DNA of 40,313 bases from Salinactinospora qingdaonensis (GCF_039539445.1 NZ_BAABDD010000036.1:1-40313); one strand, 5' to 3'. Shown: positions 16,182 through 26,168, numbered from the stretch's first letter. Notes: generated by a model not told the origin, from the letters alone. Numbers and translations are program-made.

Positions 16182-17759
16182 TCAGCGGATTCGGAGTCGT
16201 TTCATCCACCGAGCGCCCGCGGTCATGGCCCGGGCCAGCGTCTCGCCACCCATTCCGGGCGGGCCGCCTAGCCCCACGTAGTGCTGGCTGGCGATGGTCT
16301 GCGCCTCGGTGTAGCGCAGCAGCCCCTCGGCGGCGTGTCGGCGTCCCACGCCGGAGTGTTTCATCCCGCCCATGGGAGCGCCGTAACTGGCGAATGCGGC
16401 GCCGTAGCCCTCGTTGACGTTGACGGTGCCGGCGCACAACCGTTCGCCGATGCGCCGGCCGCGGGCCACATCGCGCGTCCACACGCTGGCGTTGAGGCCG
16501 TAGTCGGTGTCGTTGGCCAGATCGATGGCCTCGTTCTCGCTGGTGACTCGGTAGAGGGAGACAACCGGGCCGAAGGTCTCCTCGGCGCAGACCGGCATGT
16601 CGTCGGTCACGCCGGTCATGACGGTGGGCTCGTAGAAGAGCGGGCCAATGTCGGGGCGCGGGCGTCCCCCGGTGTGGATGTGGGCGCCCTTCTCGCGCGC
16701 CTGTTCGACGTGCTCGGCGACCCGGTCGAGTTGGCGCTGGTAGGTGAGCGAGCCCATGTCGGCCGAGAAGTCGAGGGCGGTGTTGAGTTTCATGGCCCGC
16801 ACCGCTTTGGTGAGGCGGTCGGTGAAGTCGTCGTGGACGCTGTCGTGGACGTAGATGCGTTCGATGCTGACACACAACTGGCCGGCGTTGCTGAAACAGG
16901 CGCGCAGCGTGCCCTCGACAGCGCGGTCAAGGTCGGCGTCCTCGCACACGATCATGGGGTTCTTGCCGCCGAGTTCGGCGGAGTAGCCGATGAGGCGGCC
17001 GGCCGCGCGCTGGCCGATGCGCGCGCCGACCGCCGAGGAGCCGGTGAAGGCCACGTAGTCGGCGTGGTCGATGAGGGGGTCGCCGATCTCTTCGGGCTCG
17101 CCGATGACCGCCTGCCATAGTCCCTCGGGCAAGCCGGCGGCTTCGGAGAGCAGGTCGATGGCCCATAGCCCGCTCAGCGCGGTCTGGGTGTCGAGCTTGG
17201 CCACGACGGCGTTGCCGGCGAGGAGGGCGGGAATGGCGTCGGCTACCGGCAGGACCAGCGGGTAGTTCCACGGAGTGATGACGCTGACGGCGCCCTTGGG
17301 TTGGCGGTGGACGTAGGTGCGGGTGGCCCCGGGGACGGCTCCGATGCTGCGGCGCCGGCTGAGCATACCCGGCGCGCGGCGGGCGTAGTAGAGGGTACCG
17401 GCGGCAGCGTCGTAAACCTCCTCGAAGGCGTGTGTGCGGGCCTTACCGGTCTCCCACTGCAACAGGTCGAGAATCTCGCGCTGGCGATCCAAGACGAGGT
17501 CGTGGAAACGCAGGAACGGTTCGACGCGCTCGCGAGGCGCGGTTGCGCCCCATGAGCGCTGGGCCTGACGGGCACGGGCGAACGCTTCGGCGACATCGGC
17601 GGCCGAACTGACGGGCAGTTGCGCCAAGGGGCGTCCGGTGAACGGGGCGGTGGTGGTGACGGTGCGTCCCGACGAGCTGACCACGTGCCGGGCGATCCGG
17701 GCGGTCAGGTCGGGGGCAAGCGGGCCGGTCGCGGTGGTGCTCGTCGTGACGTTACTCAT
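16182..17759 (-). CDS. Aldehyde dehydrogenase, GabD2-like (succinate-semialdehyde dehydrogenase family)
   Basis: This NAD(P)-dependent aldehyde dehydrogenase of 525 aa oxidises an aldehyde to the acid. Catalytic residues are all present: N165 in TPWNYPL, E262 in AELGGKNP and C296 in NAGQLCVS. The cofactor loop FTGSSAVG is at 238-245. The extended N terminus, overall length and the QLCVSIERIYV context resemble mycobacterial GabD2. The segment after the cofactor lysine reads AKLDTQT where many relatives have KP. Substrate is inferred only. The gene is divergent from the FAD monooxygenase, which might act in the same catabolic route. Confidence 0.88.
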   Translation of the reverse strand: MSNVTTSTTATGPLAPDLTARIARHVVSSSGRTVTTTAPFTGRPLAQLPVSSAADVAEAFARARQAQRSWGATAPRERVEPFLRFHDLVLDRQREILDLLQWETGKARTHAFEEVYDAAAGTLYYARRAPGMLSRRRSIGAVPGATRTYVHRQPKGAVSVITPWNYPLVLPVADAIPALLAGNAVVAKLDTQTALSGLWAIDLLSEAAGLPEGLWQAVIGEPEEIGDPLIDHADYVAFTGSSAVGARIGQRAAGRLIGYSAELGGKNPMIVCEDADLDRAVEGTLRACFSNAGQLCVSIERIYVHDSVHDDFTDRLTKAVRAMKLNTALDFSADMGSLTYQRQLDRVAEHVEQAREKGAHIHTGGRPRPDIGPLFYEPTVMTGVTDDMPVCAEETFGPVVSLYRVTSENEAIDLANDTDYGLNASVWTRDVARGRRIGERLCAGTVNVNEGYGAAFASYGAPMGGMKHSGVGRRHAAEGLLRYTEAQTIASQHYVGLGGPPGMGGETLARAMTAGARWMKRLRIR

Positions 17760-17883
17760 GCGCGAAGCCTAGTTCGCTCCCCACCCCACTGGCTACCTAG
17801 TAGTAACAAATGCACTGCCAGGATGTTCGTCTTCAGCGACGAAAAACCATCCATACGTCGTGCGCCGCGCGCATCCCCGGCGC

Positions 17884-17958
17884 CGGCGATCAATCGCCGC
17901 TCCCCCTTGCGTGGCGGCTCTCGACGAGGTTGTATTTCATTGGTTGTTGAATTAAGAG
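17884..17958 (+). promoter_or_regulatory. Divergent control region: palindrome and candidate promoter
   Basis: The 222-bp gap between two divergent genes holds CGGCGAT-CA-ATCGCCG (17884-17899), a 7+2+7 dyad. It also holds a candidate rightward promoter, TTGTAT (17930-17935), 17 bp, TAAGAG (17953-17958). The predicted transcript start is about 17 bases before the monooxygenase ATG. The dyad may be an operator for one or both genes. Confidence 0.4.
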
Positions 17959-17981
17959 GCGATCACGTTCTTGGAGTCGCA

Positions 17982-19238
17982 ATGACGCGAAACACGAGCA
18001 CCACCTGTGCCATCTCCGGCGGCGGCCCCGCCGGCATCATGCTCGCTCTGCTCCTAGCCCGCGCCGGAATCGACGTCACCGTTTTGGAGAAGCACGGGGA
18101 CTTCCTGCGCGACTTCCGCGGCGACACCGTGCACCCCTCGACTCTGGACCTGCTCGACGAGCTGGGGCTGGTCGACGAGCTGTACGCAATGCCCCACCGC
18201 AAGATCGACGACCTCGCCATCGGTACCGCCACCGAGACGATCGTGCGCGCCGACCTCAACAAACTGCCCGGGCCACACCGCCACATCGCGATGATCCCGC
18301 AGTGGGACTTTCTGAACCTGCTCACCGAACACGCCCGCCGCTACCCCGGCTTCCACCTCCTCATGAACGCCGAGAGCACCGGACTCATCGAGGAGAACGG
18401 TGCGGTGCGCGGCATCCGTTACCGCGACGACGAGGGCGAGCACGAACTGCGCTCCGTGCTGACGGTGGCCGCCGACGGCCGACACTCCGCGCTGCGCGAT
18501 GCCGCCCGACTTCCCCTCGTCGACTTCGGCGCCCCCATGGACGTGATGTGGCTGCGGGTGCGCCGCGAGGAGACCGACCCCAGCGGGCTCAACGGCCGCA
18601 TCGGCACCGGCGCCATGGTCGCCGCGATCGACCGCGGCGACTACTGGCAGATCGCCTACCTGATCGCCAAGGGGGCCCAGGAGGAGGTGCGCTCGGCCGG
18701 CATCGAACGATTCCAGGAGAGGCTGCTCGACCTCCTGCCCTTCCTGGGTGAGCGCGTACGCGAAATCGACGGTTGGGAGCGCGTCGCCTTCCTCCAGGTC
18801 GGGCTGAACCGGCTGTCGCAGTGGTACCGGCCCGGCCTGCTGTGCATCGGTGACGCCGCCCACACCATGACACCGGTGGGCGGAGTGGGCATCAACCTCG
18901 CGGTACAGGACGCGGTGGCGACCGCGAACCTGCTCGCCGACGCGCTACGGCGGGCCCAAAGCGACCCGGCCCGGTTCGACCGTACGCTCAACCCCGCTCT
19001 GCTCGCCCGCGTCCAGCGGCGGCGCTGGCTGCCCACCGTGGGCACACAGGGGGTGCAGCAACTGCTCCAGCGCCAGATCATCGGCCGCGCACTTGCGGAG
19101 CAGGAGGCAGTCCCGCCTGCACTGAAGGTGATCGTAGGCACGCAGGCGTGGTCACGCCTAGTGGCTCGGGTCATGATGTACGGCATCCGGCCCGAGCATG
19201 TCCACACTCCAGAAGCCCCGACCGACGCGGCCACCTGA
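17982..19238 (+). CDS. FAD-dependent monooxygenase (aromatic hydroxylase family)
   Basis: This flavoprotein of 418 aa belongs to the p-hydroxybenzoate hydroxylase/UbiH superfamily. The N-terminal Rossmann motif is GGGPAGIMLALLLARAG, ending in the acidic E of VLEK near residue 35. The DG motif is DGRHSALR and the second FAD motif is GDAAHTMTPVGGVGIN. The C-terminal 90 residues are Arg-rich and less conserved. ATG 17982 has GGAG six bases upstream; the frame is open further 5' but without similarity. Relatives hydroxylate aromatic acids or natural-product intermediates; the substrate here is unknown. The 98 bp after the stop, before the Uma2 remnant, hold no gene. Confidence 0.9.
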   Translation: MTRNTSTTCAISGGGPAGIMLALLLARAGIDVTVLEKHGDFLRDFRGDTVHPSTLDLLDELGLVDELYAMPHRKIDDLAIGTATETIVRADLNKLPGPHRHIAMIPQWDFLNLLTEHARRYPGFHLLMNAESTGLIEENGAVRGIRYRDDEGEHELRSVLTVAADGRHSALRDAARLPLVDFGAPMDVMWLRVRREETDPSGLNGRIGTGAMVAAIDRGDYWQIAYLIAKGAQEEVRSAGIERFQERLLDLLPFLGERVREIDGWERVAFLQVGLNRLSQWYRPGLLCIGDAAHTMTPVGGVGINLAVQDAVATANLLADALRRAQSDPARFDRTLNPALLARVQRRRWLPTVGTQGVQQLLQRQIIGRALAEQEAVPPALKVIVGTQAWSRLVARVMMYGIRPEHVHTPEAPTDAAT

Positions 19239-19336
19239 AGACCTCCAGCGCGGTCGCTTCGCGAGGAGAGGAGCGAAGCCGTCCCGCGCACAGGCGGCGC
19301 CTGCCTCTCCCCGCCTTCCGCGGCCGAGGTGCCGCC

Positions 19337-19629
19337 TCACCGGCTCGGCCGCGCCCCCGGCGGGCCGGGAAAGTCGACCGCGGCCAACTTGCTCAGCGGC
19401 TCCGGCAGGGTGACGCTCTTGCCGTGGCACCCGCTGGGCGGCGGCGTAGTCGTCGCCGCCCGGCTCAAAGAACAGCGTCACTGTGGGACCGGAGCAGCCC
19501 CACGCATCGACGAGAGCAGGTAGAGGGGGACCTCCCCCGCGCGTCCCCCTCACGCTTCTCGCCCCGGTCCTCGGCGGCGTTGCCCTTGGAGGTGATCTCC
19601 ACGGCCCGCTCAGGGATGGCAATGCCCAT
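19337..19629 (-). pseudogene. Degenerate Uma2-family (DUF820) nuclease-like gene remnant
   Basis: Three minus-strand frames read in succession match one Uma2-type C-terminal half. The first (from about 19629) gives ERAVEITSKGNAAEDRGEKR. After a shift near 19540 comes EVPLYLL. After another near 19510 comes VDAWGCSGPTVTLFFEPGG and DDYAAAQRVP. After a third near 19420 comes GKSVTLPEPLSKLAAVDFP, then TGA at 19337-19339. Intact Uma2 proteins are about 190 aa; here the N-terminal half is missing and at least two frameshifts are needed. It is therefore a broken gene. Uma2 genes are often numerous in actinobacteria and are of uncertain function. Confidence 0.7.
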
Positions 19630-19732
19630 GCCACGCCACTCTATAGAGTAGAAATATTACCCAGAGTGACTATTCGGCGTTCGGATCTTCCACATTAGCC
19701 GGGGAAATCCAGCGGGGAAGCACGTCGCCGCC

Positions 19733-19748
19733 CGGTCGCCGGCGACCG
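19733..19748 (-). terminator. Possible galE terminator
   Basis: CGGTCGCC (19733-19740) is followed directly by its complement GGCGACCG (19741-19748), about 40 bp after the galE stop. A second, shorter repeat (CCGG-based) lies at 19751-19765. There is no T tract. Also in this gap is ACTCTATAGAGT, a perfect 12-bp palindrome at 19638-19649. Confidence 0.35.
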
Positions 19749-19785
19749 AACCGGCAGAGCCGGGGCCGGCCGAGCGCGGGAAGGC

Positions 19786-20802
<1,017 letters not shown>

Positions 20803-20941
20803 ATACCTCACCCGATCGTGGGCGCTGAACCGCGTGGCCGACCGATCTGCTACGCGCAGCCCATTGCCTACCGCTTCCTCCCATATTGCCAGGTGCAGGC
20901 GGGAGGTTGCTGGGGCCGTTCGCCCTCGCCGAGAGCGTTGG

Positions 20942-21091
20942 TCAGGGCTCTACGTCGTCGATGTTAGAGGGCAGGCCGACACCGAACGTGCCATCGTCGT
21001 CGATGAGGTATTCCTCGCCTTCCTCGTAGGGAGCGCTTTCGTACCAGTCATCCGGTTCCGGGGGCTCCGGCGACGGCGGGCGGGCGAGCAT
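20942..21091 (-). CDS. Small acidic proline-rich protein, unknown
   Basis: This 49-aa reading frame starts at ATG 21091 with AAGGAGG five bases upstream, among the best ribosome binding sites in the window. The N-terminal third is proline-rich (ARPPSPEPPEPDDWYESA). The rest is strongly acidic (EEGEEYLIDDDG) and ends in DDVEP. There is no signal peptide or membrane helix. A longer version from GTG 21160 would add 23 Pro/Ser/Gly-rich residues but has no good ribosome binding site. I recognise no family. It sits 139 bp upstream of galE on the same strand and could be cotranscribed. Confidence 0.5.
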   Translation of the reverse strand: MLARPPSPEPPEPDDWYESAPYEEGEEYLIDDDGTFGVGLPSNIDDVEP

Positions 21092-21727
21092 CAGGCCCTC
21101 CTTAAGGCCGAGCCCCGTCGGCCCTGGAGACGGGCTGGGGACAGCCACGGGAGGCTCCACCCCGTCGGTACGGCTCGGGGCTCTGGGGGCGCTTCGCTGG
21201 CGTCGAGGGTCACGGGGAACACTCTCCCTGCGCAGTGGCTGGTGGGGAGGCCAGAGGTGACGGCGTCCGTTTCACGATGCGGGCAACAACCTTGCCCGCA
21301 TCGAGGGGCAGAGCTATGACATGAACGCCTCGTCGACCTGGCTCTAGGCCGCGGGTACCGCGTCGATCTCGCCGAACGCCTTGATGACCTCGTGTGATGT
21401 TGTCAGCAGCGGGCCTGGCACGGTCCCTTCCGGATCGTAGGCAACGAACAGCACAGGTCACCCAACGCTAAAGAAACTGGGCACAAACGAAAATTAACTA
21501 GCAACCAGAACAGCGGTGGCCAGGAAGCAATCTTTGTTTTCGGTGAGGCAGCGACGTCGTATCGACGTGCGGCCGGCCCGATCGATCTCCGCTGCCCGCG
21601 CTGACGGGGGCCTCCCATACTCGGCCCACCGCCCCGGTGGGGTGGTGCGGAACTGTCGAACCGGCCAAGGCACTGCGGGCTCGCGCCGCTGCCCGCCCGT
21701 CTCGGGCGAAGACGGTGGTGGAGCGCG
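21092..21727. other. Intergenic region without a convincing gene
   Basis: These 636 bp include an unusually AT-rich patch (about 21465-21540). A 36-codon minus-strand stretch (about 21350-21457; VLFVAYDPEGTVPGPLL, SHEVIKAFGEID) looks protein-like but begins right after a stop codon, lacks a ribosome binding site and ends in TAG. It may be a remnant of a lost gene. Nothing else is supported. Confidence 0.3.
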
Positions 21728-23452
21728 TCACTTCGCCAGCACGTGAGCCTCAGGCACGATGTCAGGGGCGCCGTGCTGGATGGCGTCGGCCTCGTGGTCG
21801 TTGTCGCGCTCTTGGGCGGCCCGCTCGGCCTCGACGCGCTTACGGTAGTGCTCCACCTCGCGCCGGGTCCACGTCGCCTCCCACCCCAGCGTCTCCGCCA
21901 TGAGGCTGGCCGCCTCCTCCGCGGCGGCCAGCCCACGGTCCCAGGTCTCCAGCGAGATGTGGGTGCGCCGCGACAGCACATCGTCGAGATGCTGGGCACC
22001 CTCGTAACGCGCGGCGTGGACGATCTCGGCGCGCAGGTAGTCATCGGCGCCCGTCAGCGGCTCCCGCAGGTCCGGGCGGCGCGCCATCAGGTCGAGCAGT
22101 TCATGGCTCAACGAGCCGTACCTGCGCAGCAGGTGGGCGATCCGTGACACGTGCACACCGGCTTCCTTAGCGAGCCGGCGGCGCTGGTTCCACAGTGCGA
22201 CGAAACCGTCGGCGCCCACCAGCGGAACCCGGTCGGTCACCGAGTCGGGAACGCCGCCCCCCAACCCGTGCGCTACGGCGTCGACGGCGTCTTTGGCCAT
22301 GACACGGTACGTGGTGTACTTACCGCCCGCGATGAGCACCAAACCGGGCACGGGGTGGGCGACAGTGTGCTCCCGCGACAACTTGGAGGTCTCCTCGGAC
22401 TCCCCCGACAGCAACGGCCGCAACCCCGCATACACCCCCTCGACGTCATCCCTGGTCAGCGGGACCCGTAGCACCTTGTTGACCGTGTCGAGAAGGTAAT
22501 CGATGTCGCTGCGGCTCGCGGCGGGATGGGCCTTGTCCAGCTCCCAGGCGGTGTCGGTGGTGCCGATGATCCAGTGCCGGCCCCATGGGATGACGAACAA
22601 CACGCTCTTCTCAGTACGCAGGATCAGCCCGGAAGAAGCCTGGATTCGGTCGCGGGGCACCACCAGGTGGATGCCCTTGGAAGCACGGACGTGGATCTGG
22701 CCACGGCCACCGACCATCTGCTGGATGTCGTCGGTCCACACCCCCGTGGCGTTGACGACCTGCTTGGCCCGGACCCGAATCCGCTCACCACTGTGCATGT
22801 CCAGCACGCGCGCACCAGTGACGTGCTCCCCCTCGCGCAGGAACCCCTCGACGCGCGCGCGGGAGGCGACCTTGGCCCCGTAGGTCGCGGCGGTCCGCAC
22901 GACGGTGATGACGAAGCGGGCGTCATCGACCTGGGCGTCCCAGTACTGTACCGCCCCCACCATCGCGTCGCGCCGAAGAGCGGGAAACAACCGCAGCGCA
23001 CCGCCGCGCGTGAGGTGACGGTGCCGTGGTAGCCCACGACCGCCTCCGATGGACATCGCCAAGGTGTCGTAGAGGGCGACCCCGGTGCCGACGTAGGCGC
23101 GCTCCCAGCCGTGGCGCTCCAAGGGGTACAGGAAGGGCACCGGCCGTACCAGGTGGGGTGCGAGGCGTTGCAGCAGCAGCCCGCGCTCGGTCAGAGCCTC
23201 CCGAACCAGCTCGAAGTCCTTCTGCTCCAGGTAGCGCAGTCCGCCGTGAATGAGCTTGCTGGACCTGCTCGATGTACCGGAGGCGAAGTCGCCGGCCTCC
23301 ACAAGCGCCACGGAAAGACCGCGTGAGACCGCGTCCAGTGCCACACCGGCACCGACGATGCCGCCACCGACCACGAGAACGTCGAACTCGTCGCGAGCCA
23401 TGTGTACGAGCGCTTCAGCTCGCTCCTCGCCGCCCAACCGCGCTGCCGTCAT
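21728..23452 (-). CDS. glpD: Aerobic glycerol-3-phosphate dehydrogenase
   Basis: This membrane-associated flavoprotein of 574 aa oxidises glycerol 3-phosphate to dihydroxyacetone phosphate and feeds electrons to quinone. The FAD-binding N terminus reads DVLVVGGGIVGAGVALDAV at about 24-42. Family motifs follow: GTSSRSSKLIHGGLRYLEQ, VVNATGVWTDD, IPWGRHWIIGTTDT and GGKYTTYRVMAKDAVD. The C-terminal DAO_C helical domain is complete, ending in a charged tail. The ATG at 23452 has AAGGA upstream. No glpK or glpF is adjacent, so it stands apart from a glycerol operon. Confidence 0.96.
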   Translation of the reverse strand: MTAARLGGEERAEALVHMARDEFDVLVVGGGIVGAGVALDAVSRGLSVALVEAGDFASGTSSRSSKLIHGGLRYLEQKDFELVREALTERGLLLQRLAPHLVRPVPFLYPLERHGWERAYVGTGVALYDTLAMSIGGGRGLPRHRHLTRGGALRLFPALRRDAMVGAVQYWDAQVDDARFVITVVRTAATYGAKVASRARVEGFLREGEHVTGARVLDMHSGERIRVRAKQVVNATGVWTDDIQQMVGGRGQIHVRASKGIHLVVPRDRIQASSGLILRTEKSVLFVIPWGRHWIIGTTDTAWELDKAHPAASRSDIDYLLDTVNKVLRVPLTRDDVEGVYAGLRPLLSGESEETSKLSREHTVAHPVPGLVLIAGGKYTTYRVMAKDAVDAVAHGLGGGVPDSVTDRVPLVGADGFVALWNQRRRLAKEAGVHVSRIAHLLRRYGSLSHELLDLMARRPDLREPLTGADDYLRAEIVHAARYEGAQHLDDVLSRRTHISLETWDRGLAAAEEAASLMAETLGWEATWTRREVEHYRKRVEAERAAQERDNDHEADAIQHGAPDIVPEAHVLAK

Positions 23453-23634
23453 CTCACGTCCTTACCGATACGGGGTCCTACCTGGCGATTACCCACTTGC
23501 GAACCCGAGCATCAGGCTATACCGGCAAGTAACTTTTGGCAGGCAGAGACCTACCGTCTCAGCGGGGAGAAGACGAGTGTTGTTTCAGATCAATGTGAGG
23601 CGACTCACCACCCGAAACCACGGCAGTGCGACGA

Positions 23635-24525
23635 TCACGGCTGACTCGCAGCGTTGGCGTAGCCCTTGGCGGTTTCGAGTACGTCCTCGCCGTACTCTTC
23701 GGACTGGTTGTACGACAAGATCGCATCCCACCACCCCTCGCGCGTCGTGAGATCGCGTCCGTCGGCGCAGAGGTAGCGGGCGGCTGCGAGCGAAGCGTCG
23801 TCGATGTCGTGCGGGTCAGCCGTGCCGTCGTCACCGGCATCGGCCCCCCACCGTTCCCACGTGGTGGGAATGAACTGCATGGGTCCTACGGCGCGGTCCC
23901 AGGTGGTGTCGTCGTCGAGAGCGCCGCCATCGGTGTCGGTGATGGCGGCCGTGCCGTTCTCCCCATTTAAGGCGATGCCGATGATGTCGACCGTGGTGCG
24001 CCCATCCGGGCCGATCTCGCCACCGGCGTAGGTTCCGTGGACCGACTCCACGGCTCCGATACCCGCCAGGGTGGGCCAGGAGATTCTACAGTCAGGTTGC
24101 TCAGCAACCAGGTATAACTGCGCCATCGCATAGCCTTGCAGCGCCCGACGCGGAATCCCGGTGCGTTCGGAGACCCGGTCGAGCCAGGCCGGGCTGATGT
24201 CGGGGACAACCTCGCCGTCGTCGGGAGAAAGGTGCTGATCGGCCGCGCTGGCAGTGGACGCGCTCAGCGTCGCGGCGCCGAGCGTGTCGACGAGTCCCCC
24301 TTTGGCGTTGGGCCCTGGCGGCATCATCTCGGGGGCAGCCGAACCGGCGACACCGGCAACAGCGGTCAAGATGGAGCCGGCAACGGTCATCGTCGCCATG
24401 ACCGCGATCGTGGCCACCGCTGCGGGCCGGGCAGGCGGGCCCGAGCTCGATGACGGAGGCTGGTCAGCGTTATCGGCCTGATCGGTTTGTTCCGAGGGGC
24501 TCTTGGGCGGAGGGGGTACGGTCAC
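23635..24525 (-). CDS. MltB-type lytic murein transglycosylase, membrane-anchored
   Basis: This peptidoglycan-cleaving enzyme of 296 aa is probably extracytoplasmic. A Pro/Ser-rich cytoplasmic N terminus is followed by a hydrophobic segment at about 35-63 (AAVATIAVMATMTVAGSILT), then a linker and the SLT-like domain. The catalytic Glu is E160 in AGIGAVESVHG. The region GPMQFIPTTWERWG is the family's hallmark, and LSYNQSEEY closes the fold. GTG 24525 is chosen because TGAGG sits five bases upstream; the frame is open to 24615, but that part reads as noncoding. A perfect 12-bp palindrome TCACGTACGTGA (24533-24544) overlaps this ribosome binding site. Confidence 0.9.
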   Translation of the reverse strand: MTVPPPPKSPSEQTDQADNADQPPSSSSGPPARPAAVATIAVMATMTVAGSILTAVAGVAGSAAPEMMPPGPNAKGGLVDTLGAATLSASTASAADQHLSPDDGEVVPDISPAWLDRVSERTGIPRRALQGYAMAQLYLVAEQPDCRISWPTLAGIGAVESVHGTYAGGEIGPDGRTTVDIIGIALNGENGTAAITDTDGGALDDDTTWDRAVGPMQFIPTTWERWGADAGDDGTADPHDIDDASLAAARYLCADGRDLTTREGWWDAILSYNQSEEYGEDVLETAKGYANAASQP

Positions 24526-24718
24526 AGGAACCTCACGTACGTGACGGGGGGACGGTCCGCGGCCACGAGAGAACAACCTACTGGACAAGAGCGCGCATGG
24601 ACAGGGGTGGATCACAATTCAGCTACAACGAACCAACGTTAGCGCCCCGACTCGTCTCCTAAACCGACAGCTAGCGGCCTGCTGACCAGCCATTCGCTAT
24701 CGCAGTGGGCTCAGGGGC

Positions 24719-25831
24719 TCAGTGGGGAGCAACGACGACCTCCACCCGCTGGAACTCCTTGAGGTCGGTATAGCCAGAGGTAGCCATGGTGCGACGCAGC
24801 GCACCCATGAGGTTCATCGAGCCATCGCTGGTGGCGGCCGGACCGTGCAAGATCGAAGCGAGCGAGCCGATCGTGCCCACGCCGAGGCGCTCACCGCGCG
24901 GCAACTCGTGGTGGTGGGCTTCACTGCCCCAGTGGTAGCCACGGCCGGGCGCCTCCGCGGCGCGCGCCAGCGGCGAACCCACCATCACCGCGTCGGCCCC
25001 GCACGCCAACGCCTTGGAGATGTCGCCGCTACGGGTCATACCGCCGTCGGCGATCACATGGACGTAACGTCCCCCCGACTCGTCCAGGTAGTCGCGGCGC
25101 GCGGCGGCGACGTCACCGATGGCGCTGGCCATCGGCACGGCCACCCCCAATACACTCCGAGTGGTGTGGCCCGATCCGCCACCGAAACCGACGAGCACAC
25201 CGGCGGCGCCGGTACGCATGAGGTGCAGTGCCGCCGTGTAGGTAGCACAGCCACCCACGACCACCGGCACGTCCAGGTCGTAGATGAACTGCTTGAGGTT
25301 GAGTGGCTCGGCACGGCCGGACACGTGCTCGGCGGAGACGGTGGTCCCCCGGATCACGAACAGGTCAACACCAGCGTCAACGACAGCCTTGTGGTACTGC
25401 GCGGTGCGCTGCGGGGATAGCCGAGCGGCAGTCACCACGCCGGCCTCACGGATCTGCTCGATGCGCTGACCGATGAGTTCCTCGCGGATCGGAGCCGCAT
25501 AGATCTCCTGAAGCCGCAGGGTGGCAGCCGCGTCGTCGAGCTCATTGATCTCAGCCAGCAACGGCTCGGGGTCCTCGTAGCGCGTCCACAACCCCTCCAA
25601 GTCGAGGACACCTAGCCCACCGAGCTGACCGATCGCCACAGCGGTCGCGGGCGAGACGACACTGTCCATAGGGCTGACCATCAACGGCGTCTCGAAGCGG
25701 TACGCATCGATCTGCCACGTAATCGAGACCTCTTCAGGATCGCGCGTGCGACGGGCCGGCACGATCCCGATCTCGTCGAGTTCGTAGGCACGACGCCCAC
25801 TCTTGCCCAGCCCGATCTCCACCTGAGCCAA
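24719..25831 (-). CDS. guaB3: GuaB3 family IMP dehydrogenase-related protein
   Basis: This is a TIM-barrel protein of the IMPDH/GMP reductase superfamily, 370 aa, next to guaB in the usual actinobacterial order. It starts MAQVEIGLGKSGRRAYELDE from TTG 25831, with AAGGGG nine bases upstream; in-frame GTG 25822 is an alternative. It has no CBS domains. The phosphate loops (VIADGGMTRSGDISKA, GADAVMVGSPLARA) are present. The active-site loop reads GGGSGHTTR, so the position of the IMPDH catalytic cysteine (GPGSICTTR in the guaB product) is His222. It therefore probably does not act as a standard IMPDH. Its real reaction is not established here. Confidence 0.93.
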   Translation of the reverse strand: MAQVEIGLGKSGRRAYELDEIGIVPARRTRDPEEVSITWQIDAYRFETPLMVSPMDSVVSPATAVAIGQLGGLGVLDLEGLWTRYEDPEPLLAEINELDDAAATLRLQEIYAAPIREELIGQRIEQIREAGVVTAARLSPQRTAQYHKAVVDAGVDLFVIRGTTVSAEHVSGRAEPLNLKQFIYDLDVPVVVGGCATYTAALHLMRTGAAGVLVGFGGGSGHTTRSVLGVAVPMASAIGDVAAARRDYLDESGGRYVHVIADGGMTRSGDISKALACGADAVMVGSPLARAAEAPGRGYHWGSEAHHHELPRGERLGVGTIGSLASILHGPAATSDGSMNLMGALRRTMATSGYTDLKEFQRVEVVVAPH

Positions 25832-26168
25832 CGCTTCGATCCCCTTCTGAAGTAACCGTGCCGGCGCCAAGCCGGCTCACCGTGCCGTCGCGAGTGTACC
25901 GCCGGCTCCGGAAACGGGACCGCACAGCCACCGCCCACCGCGCCGCCATAGAGCCGCTGCCTTTACCGGCCCATGGGATGCAAGGCTGTCAGGACCGCGC
26001 CAGAGCCGGAAAACGCGAGGCTGGGAAGCAGCGGAGCTCCGTCGCTGGAAAGAGCGCCAGGGGCAGCCCCGACCAAGGCCGGCTTGCGCTACCGGCGCCC
26101 TTCACCGTTGGACACCTCGACCGTCATTCGCAGCACCGCCAGGGCCCCCGTTTCAACCGCCGCCCCTG
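25832..26168. other. Intergenic region between guaB and guaB3
   Basis: These 337 bp lie between two genes on the minus strand. Weak inverted repeats are present, for example CAGCGGAG-CTCCG near 26033-26045 and GCCGG-CCGGC near 26080-26098, which may end the guaB message. No ribosome binding site is attached to any reading frame here, and I see no gene. Confidence 0.3.
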
